Source of the DNA: JAFGSI01 sp041287425
GTDB lineage: Bacteria; Chloroflexota; Anaerolineae; Anaerolineales; Villigracilaceae
Assembly (NCBI GenBank): GCA_041287425.1
Contig: JBEULG010000011.1
Location: 75,186-139,185, forward strand
DNA: 64,000 nt
Direction: 5' to 3'
Below are positions 49,697-58,672 of the stretch, piece after piece. The number at the start of each line of letters is the position of its first letter. The first letter of the stretch is position 1. The notes beneath the pieces were generated by a model that was not told the origin of the DNA, made no database searches, and worked only from the letters and a program-made list of their open reading frames with translations. The translations under genes were made by a program, and so were the position numbers.

Positions 49697-51922
49697 TTAG
49701 CCGGCCTTGACGCGCACGGCTTCGAGGACGTTGGGGAGGTTTTCGAGACGAGTCAGGATGCGGCTCAATTGGGCGATGTCCTTGACCTCGATGACCAGGC
49801 GCAATTCGGCCAGGTGCTTGCTGGTGCGGGCGCTGGCATCCCGAATGTAGATGTTTTCGCTGTTGAGCAGGTTGGTTACATCGCTCATCAGGCCCTGGCG
49901 GTCGTAGGCCGAGATACGAATCGGGACGGGGTAGGTGCGGACCTTTTCGCCCCAACTGACCTTGACCAGCCGTTCGCGGTCGCGGATGCGCAGAATATTG
50001 GGGCAATCCTGACGATGGATGGTGGCGCCGCGTCCGCGCGTGATGTAGCCGATGATTTCGTCGCCGGGGGTGGGGTTGCAGCAGCGTGCCATGGTGCTGA
50101 GGGCGTCTTTCAGGCCGAGGACGGTCACGGCGTCGGACGGCGAGGGTTCGCTGGTCGCCGGGACGACGACCAGGACGTCATCGGCCTGTTTGGATTCGAG
50201 CAGGTGGTTGACGACGCGGCCGATGGAGATGTCGCCGCAGCCCAGGGCGACATAGAATTCGTCCACGCTGCGGTCGTAGCGGCGGGCCAGGTCTTCGAGG
50301 GTTTTCTGGTCCAGTTCGGGCAGTCCGAGGCGGATGATTTCGCGCTCAAGCAGGTTCTTTCCCTGAACCAGGTTCTGTTCCCGGTCCTGACGCTTGAACC
50401 AGTTGCGGATTTTGGCGCGGGCGCGCTGGGTGCGGACCAGACCCAGGCTGGGGTTGAGCCAGTCGCGGCTGGGGCCACCTTTGTTGGCGGTCAGGATTTC
50501 GACTTGTTCGCCGGTCTTGAGTTCGTAATCGAGGGGCACGAGTTTGCCGTTGACTTTGGCACCCCGGCAGCGGTCGCCGATGGAGGTGTGGACGTGATAG
50601 GCAAAGTCGATGGGCGTCGAGCCGGCCGGCAAGTCGATGATATCGCCGCGTGGGGTGAAGACGTAAACCCGGTCTTTGAAGACGTCGGTCTTCAGGCTGT
50701 CAACGAATTCCTGGGCGTCCTCTACATCTTGACGCCATTCCATTATTTTGCGCAGGTAGTTGATACGTTCATCGTACTTGTCGCGCTGGCCGCCTTCTTT
50801 GTAGCGCCAGTGGGCGGCAATGCCGTACTCGGCGTTGGCGTCCATCTCCGGGGTGCGGATTTGGACTTCCACCGGCCGGCCGTCGTCGTAGATGACGGCG
50901 GTGTGCAGGGACTGATAGAAATTGTCCTTCGGCGCGGCAATGTAATCGTCGAATTCGTTGGGAATCGGCCGCCAGTGGGTGTGGATGACGCCCAGGGCGG
51001 CGTAGCAGGACGGGATGTCGGGAACGATCAGCCGCACGGCGCGAATATCGCGCACCAGTTCGAAGGGCTTGCCCTTCTCGGTCATTTTGCGATAGATGGA
51101 GTAGATGTGCTTGGGACGGCCGGTGATTTCGGCTCGGATTCCGGCCTCTTTGAGCAAACGCCCCAGGTGTTCGATGATGCCTGCGATTTGTTGTTCGCGC
51201 GCTTCGCGGCGCTCGTTGAGTTGTTCGGCGATTTCTTTGTATTTTTCGGGGTTGGTGTAGCGGAAGGCCAGGTCTTCCAGTTCCCACTTGATTTGCCACA
51301 TGCCCAGCCGGTTAGCGAGAGGGGCAAAGATGTCCAGGGTTTCCTGGGCGATGCGGCGGCGTTTGGCCTCCGGGAAGAAACTCAGCGTGCGCATATTGTG
51401 CAGCCGGTCGGCCAGTTTGATTAACACGACGCGCACGTCATCGTCCATGGCCAGGAAGGTCTTGCGCAGGGTTTCATTGGCCAATTCCTTGCGGCGGTCG
51501 CGGCCCGATTGGTCCTGGGATTCGGCCTCTCCGTCAACCGAGTTATGCAATGCCTCCTCATGATGTTCGCCGCGCGAGACGCGCGGCAGTTGAGTCAGTT
51601 TGGTCACCCCCTGAACCAGGCGGGCGACCTCCTCGCCGAATTCGCGCCGCAGGTCTTCGAGGGTCACGGGCGTATCTTCGACGGTGTCATGCAGCAGGCC
51701 GGCAGCGATGGCTTCGCCGGGCAGGTGAAGTTCGGCCAGCATGGCGGCGACGGCCAGACAATGGTTGATGTATGGGTCTCCCGAAGCGCGCTTTTGGCCT
51801 TCGTGGGCCTCCTCGGCCAGACGATGGGCGCGCTCAATCAGGTCCCGATCGGCAGGCGTGTAAATCTCGGGAAGTTGCGCCAGGAGTTCCTGAATGCTGC
51901 GGGGCGAGGAGACTTTCATCAC
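49697..51922 (-). CDS. relA: bifunctional (p)ppGpp synthetase/hydrolase
   Basis: A 741-residue RelA/SpoT-family enzyme. The N-terminal HD hydrolase domain contains AAGLLHDTVEDTP and the intact VVLIKLADRLHNMRTL. The synthetase domain follows with RPKHIYSIYRKM and IPNEFDDYIAAPKDNFYQSL. TGS (about 400-460) holds GDIIDLPAGSTPIDFAYHVH, and the C-terminal ACT domain ends near VIEVKDIAQLSRIL. Both catalytic halves look active, so it controls the stringent alarmone level alone. A TAGAAT box lies about ten bases before the ATG. Confidence 0.95.
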   Translation of the reverse strand: MMKVSSPRSIQELLAQLPEIYTPADRDLIERAHRLAEEAHEGQKRASGDPYINHCLAVAAMLAELHLPGEAIAAGLLHDTVEDTPVTLEDLRREFGEEVARLVQGVTKLTQLPRVSRGEHHEEALHNSVDGEAESQDQSGRDRRKELANETLRKTFLAMDDDVRVVLIKLADRLHNMRTLSFFPEAKRRRIAQETLDIFAPLANRLGMWQIKWELEDLAFRYTNPEKYKEIAEQLNERREAREQQIAGIIEHLGRLLKEAGIRAEITGRPKHIYSIYRKMTEKGKPFELVRDIRAVRLIVPDIPSCYAALGVIHTHWRPIPNEFDDYIAAPKDNFYQSLHTAVIYDDGRPVEVQIRTPEMDANAEYGIAAHWRYKEGGQRDKYDERINYLRKIMEWRQDVEDAQEFVDSLKTDVFKDRVYVFTPRGDIIDLPAGSTPIDFAYHVHTSIGDRCRGAKVNGKLVPLDYELKTGEQVEILTANKGGPSRDWLNPSLGLVRTQRARAKIRNWFKRQDREQNLVQGKNLLEREIIRLGLPELDQKTLEDLARRYDRSVDEFYVALGCGDISIGRVVNHLLESKQADDVLVVVPATSEPSPSDAVTVLGLKDALSTMARCCNPTPGDEIIGYITRGRGATIHRQDCPNILRIRDRERLVKVSWGEKVRTYPVPIRISAYDRQGLMSDVTNLLNSENIYIRDASARTSKHLAELRLVIEVKDIAQLSRILTRLENLPNVLEAVRVKAG

Positions 51923-52030
51923 CTTTTCGATTCTATTCCGGAAGCCGAAATTGTCAAATTCTGCGGGAAAATCCGGGTAAAATTTCGTTCGATTCAGTAT
52001 AACATGTCTGTCAGATCAATGTGGTGAGAG

Positions 52031-52528
52031 ATGAGTCCTGTCAATAACGTCACCCGTCTTCTGGATGCGCGCAAAGTGCCTTACCGGGCTTTTGAGTTGC
52101 CGGCCGAAAAACTGGGCGCCCGCCGGACGGCCGAATTGCTCGGCGTGGATCCCTTCCTGGTCTATAAGACGATCGTCGTCCTGCGTTCCCGACCCGGCAA
52201 GCCGGTGCTGGCGGTCATCCCCGGCCCGCACCGCGTCGACTTGAAACTGCTGGCCGCTGCTCTCGGCGAGAAAAAAATGTCTCTGCCTACCGAACGGGAG
52301 GCCGAGCAGTTGACCGGTTTGCAGGCGGGAGGGATTTCTCCGCTGGCGTTGATTCAGCGCGGCTTTCAGGTGGTCATCGATGCGGCGGCGCAGACTCTGA
52401 CCGAGATTCATGTCAGCGGCGGCGAGCGCGGCCTGAATATCCGCCTGCCGGTCCGCTCCCTGGCCGATCTCACCCGCGCCCGCTTCGCCCCGATCAGCGT
52501 CCTCGCGGACGATGAAAATCTCGACTGA
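52031..52528 (+). CDS. ybaK: Cys-tRNA(Pro)/Cys-tRNA(Cys) deacylase, YbaK family
   Basis: A 165-residue editing protein that removes Cys wrongly loaded on tRNA-Pro. It has the catalytic Lys in DPFLVYKTIVVL, the substrate-binding LAVIPGPHRVDLKLLAAALG and the C-terminal VHVSGG-like segment EIHVSGGERGLNIRL. Length and layout are typical. It is divergent from relA, and a TATAAC box lies about 28 bases upstream. Confidence 0.92.
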   Translation: MSPVNNVTRLLDARKVPYRAFELPAEKLGARRTAELLGVDPFLVYKTIVVLRSRPGKPVLAVIPGPHRVDLKLLAAALGEKKMSLPTEREAEQLTGLQAGGISPLALIQRGFQVVIDAAAQTLTEIHVSGGERGLNIRLPVRSLADLTRARFAPISVLADDENLD

Positions 52529-52604
52529 TTGAGTTGCCCATCTGAGGCGTTTTCGCCTATAATTAGCCTGATCAAACCTGACTGTGCAATCCGAGGAGAT
52601 TGTG

Positions 52605-53363
<759 letters not shown>

Positions 53364-53382
53364 CCAACTTTCCACCATCGAG

Positions 53383-53418
53383 AAGGGGCTGCCCCAAACG
53401 CTTGGGACAGCCCCTTTT
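53383..53418. terminator. bidirectional intrinsic terminator between convergent genes
   Basis: A 15-bp stem with one mismatch (AAGGGGCTG-CCCCAA against TTGGGACAGCCCCTT, ACGC loop) followed by TTTT on the plus strand and preceded by AA on the other side. It lies between the ATPase and rtcB genes. Confidence 0.85.
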
Positions 53419-53435
53419 GAGTCGAACCCGCCTGC

Positions 53436-54887
53436 TCAACCTTTGATGACCGCCAGCGGACGCAGGCGCGCCACTTTACGGGCGATGCCTGCCGCGCAGA
53501 CCGTCTCGACCACCAGGTCGACGTCCTTGTAGGCCTGCGGCGCCTCCTCGGCCAGGCCGGCCATGCTGCCGGCGCGGATGCGGATACCGCGGTTCTCCAG
53601 TTCGCGGCGCAGGTCTTCGCCGCGCACATCGTGCTTGGCTTTGGCGCGGCTCATCGTCCGCCCGGCGCCGTGACAGGACGAGCCGAACGAGCGCAGCATG
53701 GACGCTTCCGTCCCGGCCAGCACCCACGAGGCAGTGCCCATTGAACCGGGCACCAGCACCGGCTGACCGGTCGAGCGGTATTCGGGCGGCAGGGCGGGGT
53801 GACCGGGGCCGAAGGCGCGCGTCGCCCCCTTGCGATGGACGCACACCCTGAGTCGTTCTCCGTTCACCTCGTGCGTTTCGATTTTGCCGATATTGTGACA
53901 GATATCGTAGACCTGTGTCAATTGCCAGCCTTTCTCTTTGCCGGCAAACGTTTCCTCGAAGGCGCGGCGGATGGAGTGCGCCAGGATTTGCCGGTTGGCA
54001 AAGGCGAAGTTGGCGGCGGCGCGCATCGCGCCGAGATAAGCCTGTCCCTCCGGGCTGTCCATCGGGGCACAGACCAGTTCCCGGTCGGGCAGTTCAATGC
54101 CGTAACGCCGCACCGCGCCCTGGAATTCCTGCACATAGTCGGTGCAGACCTGATGCCCCAGGCCGCGCGAGCCGCAATGAATTTGTACCGCCAGGCAACC
54201 CTGACGCAGGCCGAAGACGGCCGCCGTCTCAGAGTCGAAGACGGCCTCGACCACATCCACCTCGACGAAATGGTTGCCCGCTCCTACCGAGCCGATCTGC
54301 TCGCGGCCGCGCTGTTTGGCGCGCGGACTGACCTTGTCGGGGTTGGCGCCTTCGATGCAGCCGCCCTCCTCGGTCCGCGCCAGGTCTTGTTCGCCGGCAA
54401 AGCCATGCTTGAGCGCCCAGCGCGCCCCCTCGCGCATCACCCGTTCCAGTTCGGGCAAGCCGACGCGCACCACGCCCTCCCGGCCAACGCCCGATGGACA
54501 GTATTGATTAATCAGCGTCGCCAGCCTGTTCAGATGCGGTGCAGCGGCCTCCGCCTCCAGGGCCGAGGCCAGCAGGCGCACGCCACAGTTGATGTCGTAG
54601 CCGATGCCGCCCGGCGAGACCACGCCCTGCGGGAAGAGACTGGCAGCCACCCCGCCGATGGGGAAGCCATACCCCTGGTGCATATCGGGCATGACGACCA
54701 CCTGCCCCACCAGACCGGGCAGCGTGGCCGTGTTGACCGCCTGCTCGAGGGACTTGTCATCGGCAATCTGTTCGAGTAACTCGCGGGTGGCGAACAGCCG
54801 CACCGGCACGCGCATATCGCCGCGCAAGGTGGGCGGAATTTCCCATTCGTAGTCCGAAATCTTGATCAGGTTTTGGATGCTCACCAT
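53436..54887 (-). CDS. rtcB: RNA-splicing ligase RtcB
   Basis: A 483-residue GTP- and manganese-dependent ligase joining 2',3'-cyclic phosphate and 5'-OH RNA ends. The metal and guanylation residues are in place: SPGGIGYDINCGVRLLAS, GAGNHFVEVDVV, QIHCGSRGLGHQV and CVHRKGATRAFGPGHP, which carries the guanylylated His. The start at 54887 has AGGAGG; the longer frame above it is not conserved. It follows the archease gene by 49 bases on the same strand, its usual partner. Confidence 0.95.
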   Translation of the reverse strand: MVSIQNLIKISDYEWEIPPTLRGDMRVPVRLFATRELLEQIADDKSLEQAVNTATLPGLVGQVVVMPDMHQGYGFPIGGVAASLFPQGVVSPGGIGYDINCGVRLLASALEAEAAAPHLNRLATLINQYCPSGVGREGVVRVGLPELERVMREGARWALKHGFAGEQDLARTEEGGCIEGANPDKVSPRAKQRGREQIGSVGAGNHFVEVDVVEAVFDSETAAVFGLRQGCLAVQIHCGSRGLGHQVCTDYVQEFQGAVRRYGIELPDRELVCAPMDSPEGQAYLGAMRAAANFAFANRQILAHSIRRAFEETFAGKEKGWQLTQVYDICHNIGKIETHEVNGERLRVCVHRKGATRAFGPGHPALPPEYRSTGQPVLVPGSMGTASWVLAGTEASMLRSFGSSCHGAGRTMSRAKAKHDVRGEDLRRELENRGIRIRAGSMAGLAEEAPQAYKDVDLVVETVCAAGIARKVARLRPLAVIKG

Positions 54888-54936
54888 CTCTGCCTCCTGG
54901 ATGACACGACCGATGCCGGGCCTGTCGAGGAAGGAG

Positions 54937-55335
54937 TCAGACATCGAAGACGATTTCGACCTCGCAGCCGCGTTCCGAACAACGGATTTGCAGATTGTGA
55001 TAAGTGACCGCTTTGATGATTTTGTTGACCGCCTCGAGCGGCGCGCCGTCCATCTCGACCCTCAGCCTGTTGGCCTCGATCTCGATCTGGAAATTCTCGT
55101 AGATGGTCCCCTCCTGCTCGAGGGCATAGACCAGTTCGGACAGGAAAGCGACCAGCAGCGCTTCCGGGTCGGGAGCGGCGGCCTCGAACCTGCGCCGGCT
55201 GCGCCGACCCTCAGCCGGGCGCGCGCCTGCCAGGGCGTACAGGCCGCGCCCCGCCTCGGCGAACAGGGTTTCCAGATTCCCGGCCCAGACGCGCAGTGAC
55301 CAATCGGCGGTGTGGGCGATTTCTTCGAAAGGCAT
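54937..55335 (-). CDS. archease, RtcB activator
   Basis: A 132-residue archease. The metal-binding pattern is present: HTADWSLRVWAGNLETLF near the N-terminus, the segment LLVAFLSELVYALEQEG, and the terminal EIVFDV. Archease helps RtcB turn over by promoting guanylation and broadens nucleotide use. A TACAAT box six bases before the ATG (55335) suggests a leaderless message carrying archease and rtcB. Confidence 0.93.
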   Translation of the reverse strand: MPFEEIAHTADWSLRVWAGNLETLFAEAGRGLYALAGARPAEGRRSRRRFEAAAPDPEALLVAFLSELVYALEQEGTIYENFQIEIEANRLRVEMDGAPLEAVNKIIKAVTYHNLQIRCSERGCEVEIVFDV

Positions 55336-55341
55336 GGCTTT

Positions 55342-55347
55342 ATTGTA
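55342..55347 (-). promoter_or_regulatory. -10-like box (TACAAT), probable leaderless start of archease-rtcB
   Basis: Minus-strand TACAAT ending six bases before the archease ATG. Confidence 0.45.
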
Positions 55348-55430
55348 CCTGCTTTTTCCCCTGCAATCTGCCTCGAACGCCCTGCCGGGGCTTTTTTGAA
55401 GCCCACCGCTCGGTTTTCGTCGGCCTGATT

Positions 55431-57707
55431 TTACACAATCAGCGCTGCAGCCGGCGCCTGGCGGAAGTAAGCGCGGTAGGCGCTCGTTTCTGCCAGCAGG
55501 GATTGAATTTCCGCCCAAAGTTGAGCCGCGCCGGCCGGGTCGTTGACCTCCCCGCCGGCCGCCAGGGTCAGCGACTTGCCGCTTTCGCCGACGACTCTGA
55601 TTTTGCCCCGTTCGACCATCCAGGTCAGGCCCTTGCGCACCACGACCTCGCGCTGGGCGGTGGCGGCGGCCAGGCTGGCGTAGTTCACCCGTCCGCCGCG
55701 CTGCCAGATGGCGAATTTGACCAGGCCGGCCAGCCGTGCCATGAAGGCCTCGGTCGCCTCGCTGGTTTCGGAGGGGGCGAAGAGAAAAATCGTCTGCGGG
55801 GCGACCTTTTCGAGGACGGCCGCCAGCACATCCGGACCAGGCGGCGGCGTCCAGATGGCCAGGGCGGGGGCGGCAGCGAGTTCGTAGCGGTCCAGCCCAT
55901 GTACCCGTTCGCGGTCGGGGCCCTCGGCCCAGATGAGCGTCCCGGCGGGTAGTTCGGCGAGACGGCGATGCGGCTGAGGGTCGGCGCGATAGTCCACGAT
56001 TTCGATGGATGGGCGGCGCACCTCGGCAACGACTTCAGCTGTCTGACGAAAGGCAATCAGCGTCAATTGTGCGCTTGTCGTTCCCTGCCATTGGGCGGCG
56101 CGGATGGTATAGGCCAGGTCGAATATGCCCTGCGGTAAGTCCAGGTCGGCCGAGTCCCACCACAGGACGGTTTGGGCGTTGCCGGCCTCGTCCTCGACCA
56201 CCAGACGGCGGTGTTCCTGATTGCGGCCTATCGGCGTGGCGCTGCGCAGTTTCAGGTTGTGGCTGGCCAGGATGGGCTTTTCGTTGCCGGGGCCGAAGGG
56301 GGCAAGCATTTCCAGGGCCTGGGCCAATTTGAGCGTGATGGCCGGCAAGTCCAGCCAGGCATCAATCTGAATGGACGGCTCGGTTTCTATGTCTTTCATC
56401 ATCTGGGCGATGGTCTGGCACAGGCGCTTGCGGAATGCGGGCAGTTTTTCCTGTTCGAGAGCCAGGCCGGCGGCCATGGGGTGGCCTCCGAATTTGAGCA
56501 ACAAATCTTGCTGTTCGGCGATGGCGGCGGTGATGTTTATCCCTGCGATGGAGCGGGCCGAGCCGCGCGCCGGTTCGCCTGGAGGGGCGCAGAAGACGAC
56601 GACCGGTTTGTGATAGCGCTCTGCCAGCCGGTTGGCGACGATGCCCACCACGCCGGCCGGCCAGGAAGGGTGATCAAGGATGATGACCGGCTCGGCCAGC
56701 AGGGCCGGTTCGGCGCGCAGTTTGGCCTCGGCGGCCTGGGTGACCTGGCTGCTCAACAATTGACGCTGAGCATTGTAGTTTTCGATTTGGACCGCCAGCA
56801 CCCGCGCCCGAACCGGGTCGCGGGTGGTGAACAGTTCGACGATGGGGTTGGCGTCACCCAACCGGCCGAGGGCGTTCAGACGCGGCCCCAGCACGAAGCC
56901 GATGTGTTCTTCGTTCAGGCTGGCGGTGGGGATTTCGGCCAGTTCGTACATTTTCTGCAGACCAAGCCGAGGGGTGGCGCGCAGGGCGGCCAATCCGCGC
57001 TGGACCAGGTAGCGCGTCTCGGCGCGCAAGATGGCCAGGTCGGCGACCAGGCCGAGGGCGGTCAAATCGAGCAGGGCATCGGCTTCGCCCGGCTGGCCGG
57101 TCAACAGCGCCTCGGCCAGTTTGTAGGCCACGCCGGCCCCCGAAAGGGTGCTCAGCGGATGCCCGGCGGGCAGCATCTTGGGGTTGATGACCGCGTTGGC
57201 GCGCGGGATGCGGGGCGGCAGGTCGTGGTGATCGGTGATGACCATATCCACGCCGCGGCTGTGGGCGAAATCGGCGGCCTCGTGAGCGCTGATGCCGGTA
57301 TCGCAGGTGACGATCAGCCGGACGCCCTGGTCAATCATCTGCTCCAGCCGCGGCAGGTGAACGCCGTGGCTTTCGACCGAGCGGACAGGGATGTAATACA
57401 GGACATCCGCGCCGAGGCGGCGCAAGGTTTCGACCAGAATGGTGGTGGCCGTCTGGCCGTCAACGTCGAAGTCGCCCCAGACGCCGATGGTCTCTTTTGC
57501 GGCGATGGCCTGCCCGATTCGGTCTATGGCCATGGGCAGGCCGGGCAGCGCCTCGGGCGGGGTAGGCCGGTAGGCGGCGGAATCGAGGAAGGCGCTCACC
57601 GCCTCAGGTGTGCTCAGTCCCCGCCGGGCAAGCAATTGGGCGACGAGCGGCGGCAGACCCGGCAGAGATGGAATGGAGGGGGCGGGGGAGGTCTCGGTCC
57701 AGCGCAT
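55431..57707 (-). CDS. recJ: single-stranded-DNA-specific exonuclease RecJ
   Basis: A 758-residue DHH-family exonuclease, 5'-to-3' on single strands, used in recombination and repair. The DHH catalytic motifs are GVWGDFDVDGQTAT, LIVTCDTGISAHEA and DMVITDHHDLPP; the DHHA1 part includes GVVGIVANRLAERY and KFGGHPMAAGL. It is longer than E. coli RecJ (577), with an extra C-terminal region of about 150 residues as in other RecJ proteins of this phylum. The start at 57707 follows the nuclease gene stop by one base. Confidence 0.93.
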   Translation of the reverse strand: MRWTETSPAPSIPSLPGLPPLVAQLLARRGLSTPEAVSAFLDSAAYRPTPPEALPGLPMAIDRIGQAIAAKETIGVWGDFDVDGQTATTILVETLRRLGADVLYYIPVRSVESHGVHLPRLEQMIDQGVRLIVTCDTGISAHEAADFAHSRGVDMVITDHHDLPPRIPRANAVINPKMLPAGHPLSTLSGAGVAYKLAEALLTGQPGEADALLDLTALGLVADLAILRAETRYLVQRGLAALRATPRLGLQKMYELAEIPTASLNEEHIGFVLGPRLNALGRLGDANPIVELFTTRDPVRARVLAVQIENYNAQRQLLSSQVTQAAEAKLRAEPALLAEPVIILDHPSWPAGVVGIVANRLAERYHKPVVVFCAPPGEPARGSARSIAGINITAAIAEQQDLLLKFGGHPMAAGLALEQEKLPAFRKRLCQTIAQMMKDIETEPSIQIDAWLDLPAITLKLAQALEMLAPFGPGNEKPILASHNLKLRSATPIGRNQEHRRLVVEDEAGNAQTVLWWDSADLDLPQGIFDLAYTIRAAQWQGTTSAQLTLIAFRQTAEVVAEVRRPSIEIVDYRADPQPHRRLAELPAGTLIWAEGPDRERVHGLDRYELAAAPALAIWTPPPGPDVLAAVLEKVAPQTIFLFAPSETSEATEAFMARLAGLVKFAIWQRGGRVNYASLAAATAQREVVVRKGLTWMVERGKIRVVGESGKSLTLAAGGEVNDPAGAAQLWAEIQSLLAETSAYRAYFRQAPAAALIV

Positions 57708-57708
57708 C

Positions 57709-58521
57709 TCAAAATGCGATTTCCTGAATTTGCTCCAGGTCAATTTCAGGCTCGGAGAGTTCGCTTTCCGCCTCGCCGCCCTGGCCGGCATGGACGCCGC
57801 GCTCGCAGTAAGAGCGATAGACGCAGAAGGCGCAGCGTTTTTCGTCTTCCGTAGGGGGAAAGGCTTGTGCGGCGGCGATTTCTTCGGCCAGTTTCTCCAG
57901 GCCGGCCCAGTCGCGTTCGTACTGGGCGAGGCTGTAGGTGAAGCGGGCCGGTTCGGCCGGATAGTCGGCGTACCAGTAAATCATCTCGACCTGATGTGGT
58001 GGGATCGGCGTTCCGCCGTTCAGATGCGCTCCGGCGCGAACGAGCAGGGCGCGGTAGACGCGCGTTTGCAGGCGGGCAGCCATCCATTCGTTGCGCGGAC
58101 GTTTGGCGTAAGTCTTCCAATCGTAGATGACCGCCCGCTGGCCGGGTTGCATGGCGATCAGGTCGTATTTGGCGAGCAGGCGAAAGGCGCCCAACGGAGC
58201 CGAGAGGGTCGCCTCGGTATATTTCGCGTAGTCATCAAGCGAAAGAGGCTGGGCGCGATAATTGTTCCACCAGCGGCGCAAATCGGCGCTCGCGGCCAGG
58301 CGCGTCAACCGTTCTTCGGGGATGCCAATCAGGTGTTGCTGGACGAGGCGGTGGAACAGTTGTCCCTCTTGCTGGCGGCGTTCGTTTTCCAGCGCCGGTT
58401 CGCTTTCTACGGCTGGCCATTGCAAGCGCTGGAGGTAGCGCAATTCAAAGCGCCGGGCACAGTCGGTGTAATCTTGCAGCGATGATTGGGAGAAGACGAA
58501 ACCGGAAGGCAGGGAGGGCAT
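57709..58521 (-). CDS. PD-(D/E)XK nuclease with possible Fe-S cluster, Cas4/AddB-like
   Basis: A 270-residue RecB-family nuclease. It starts FSQSSLQDYTDCARRFELRY, like Cas4 and AddB C-terminal nucleases; the catalytic core is in LLAKYDLIAMQPG and VIYDWKTYAK (Asp, Asp, Lys), and the C-terminal CAFCVYRSYCERG, with Cys from CARRF, could bind a 4Fe-4S cluster. It lies one base upstream of recJ in the same operon, so a DNA repair role is likely. No CRISPR array or cas genes are in the window, so it is not called cas4. Confidence 0.85.
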   Translation of the reverse strand: MPSLPSGFVFSQSSLQDYTDCARRFELRYLQRLQWPAVESEPALENERRQQEGQLFHRLVQQHLIGIPEERLTRLAASADLRRWWNNYRAQPLSLDDYAKYTEATLSAPLGAFRLLAKYDLIAMQPGQRAVIYDWKTYAKRPRNEWMAARLQTRVYRALLVRAGAHLNGGTPIPPHQVEMIYWYADYPAEPARFTYSLAQYERDWAGLEKLAEEIAAAQAFPPTEDEKRCAFCVYRSYCERGVHAGQGGEAESELSEPEIDLEQIQEIAF

Positions 58522-58527
58522 GGCTCT

Positions 58528-58533
58528 ATTTTA
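58528..58533 (-). promoter_or_regulatory. -10-like box (TAAAAT), probable leaderless start of nuclease-recJ
   Basis: Minus-strand TAAAAT ending six bases before the nuclease ATG (58521). Confidence 0.45.
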
Positions 58534-58672
58534 CCCGCGATTGGGGATGAGTAAGCCGTGCGGGAAACTATCTTTTGATATAAAATGATTAGGACTTGTT
58601 AGTGTTCTCCGTGTCTTGGCGGTTCGTCCTGCGTAAGTCCCAATGATGTTGGGTTTCGATAAGGAGCTGGAT

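Noticed and set aside
57709..58521. Nuclease taken as CRISPR Cas4.
   Set aside because: No direct-repeat array or other cas gene was seen; coupling with recJ points to DNA repair.
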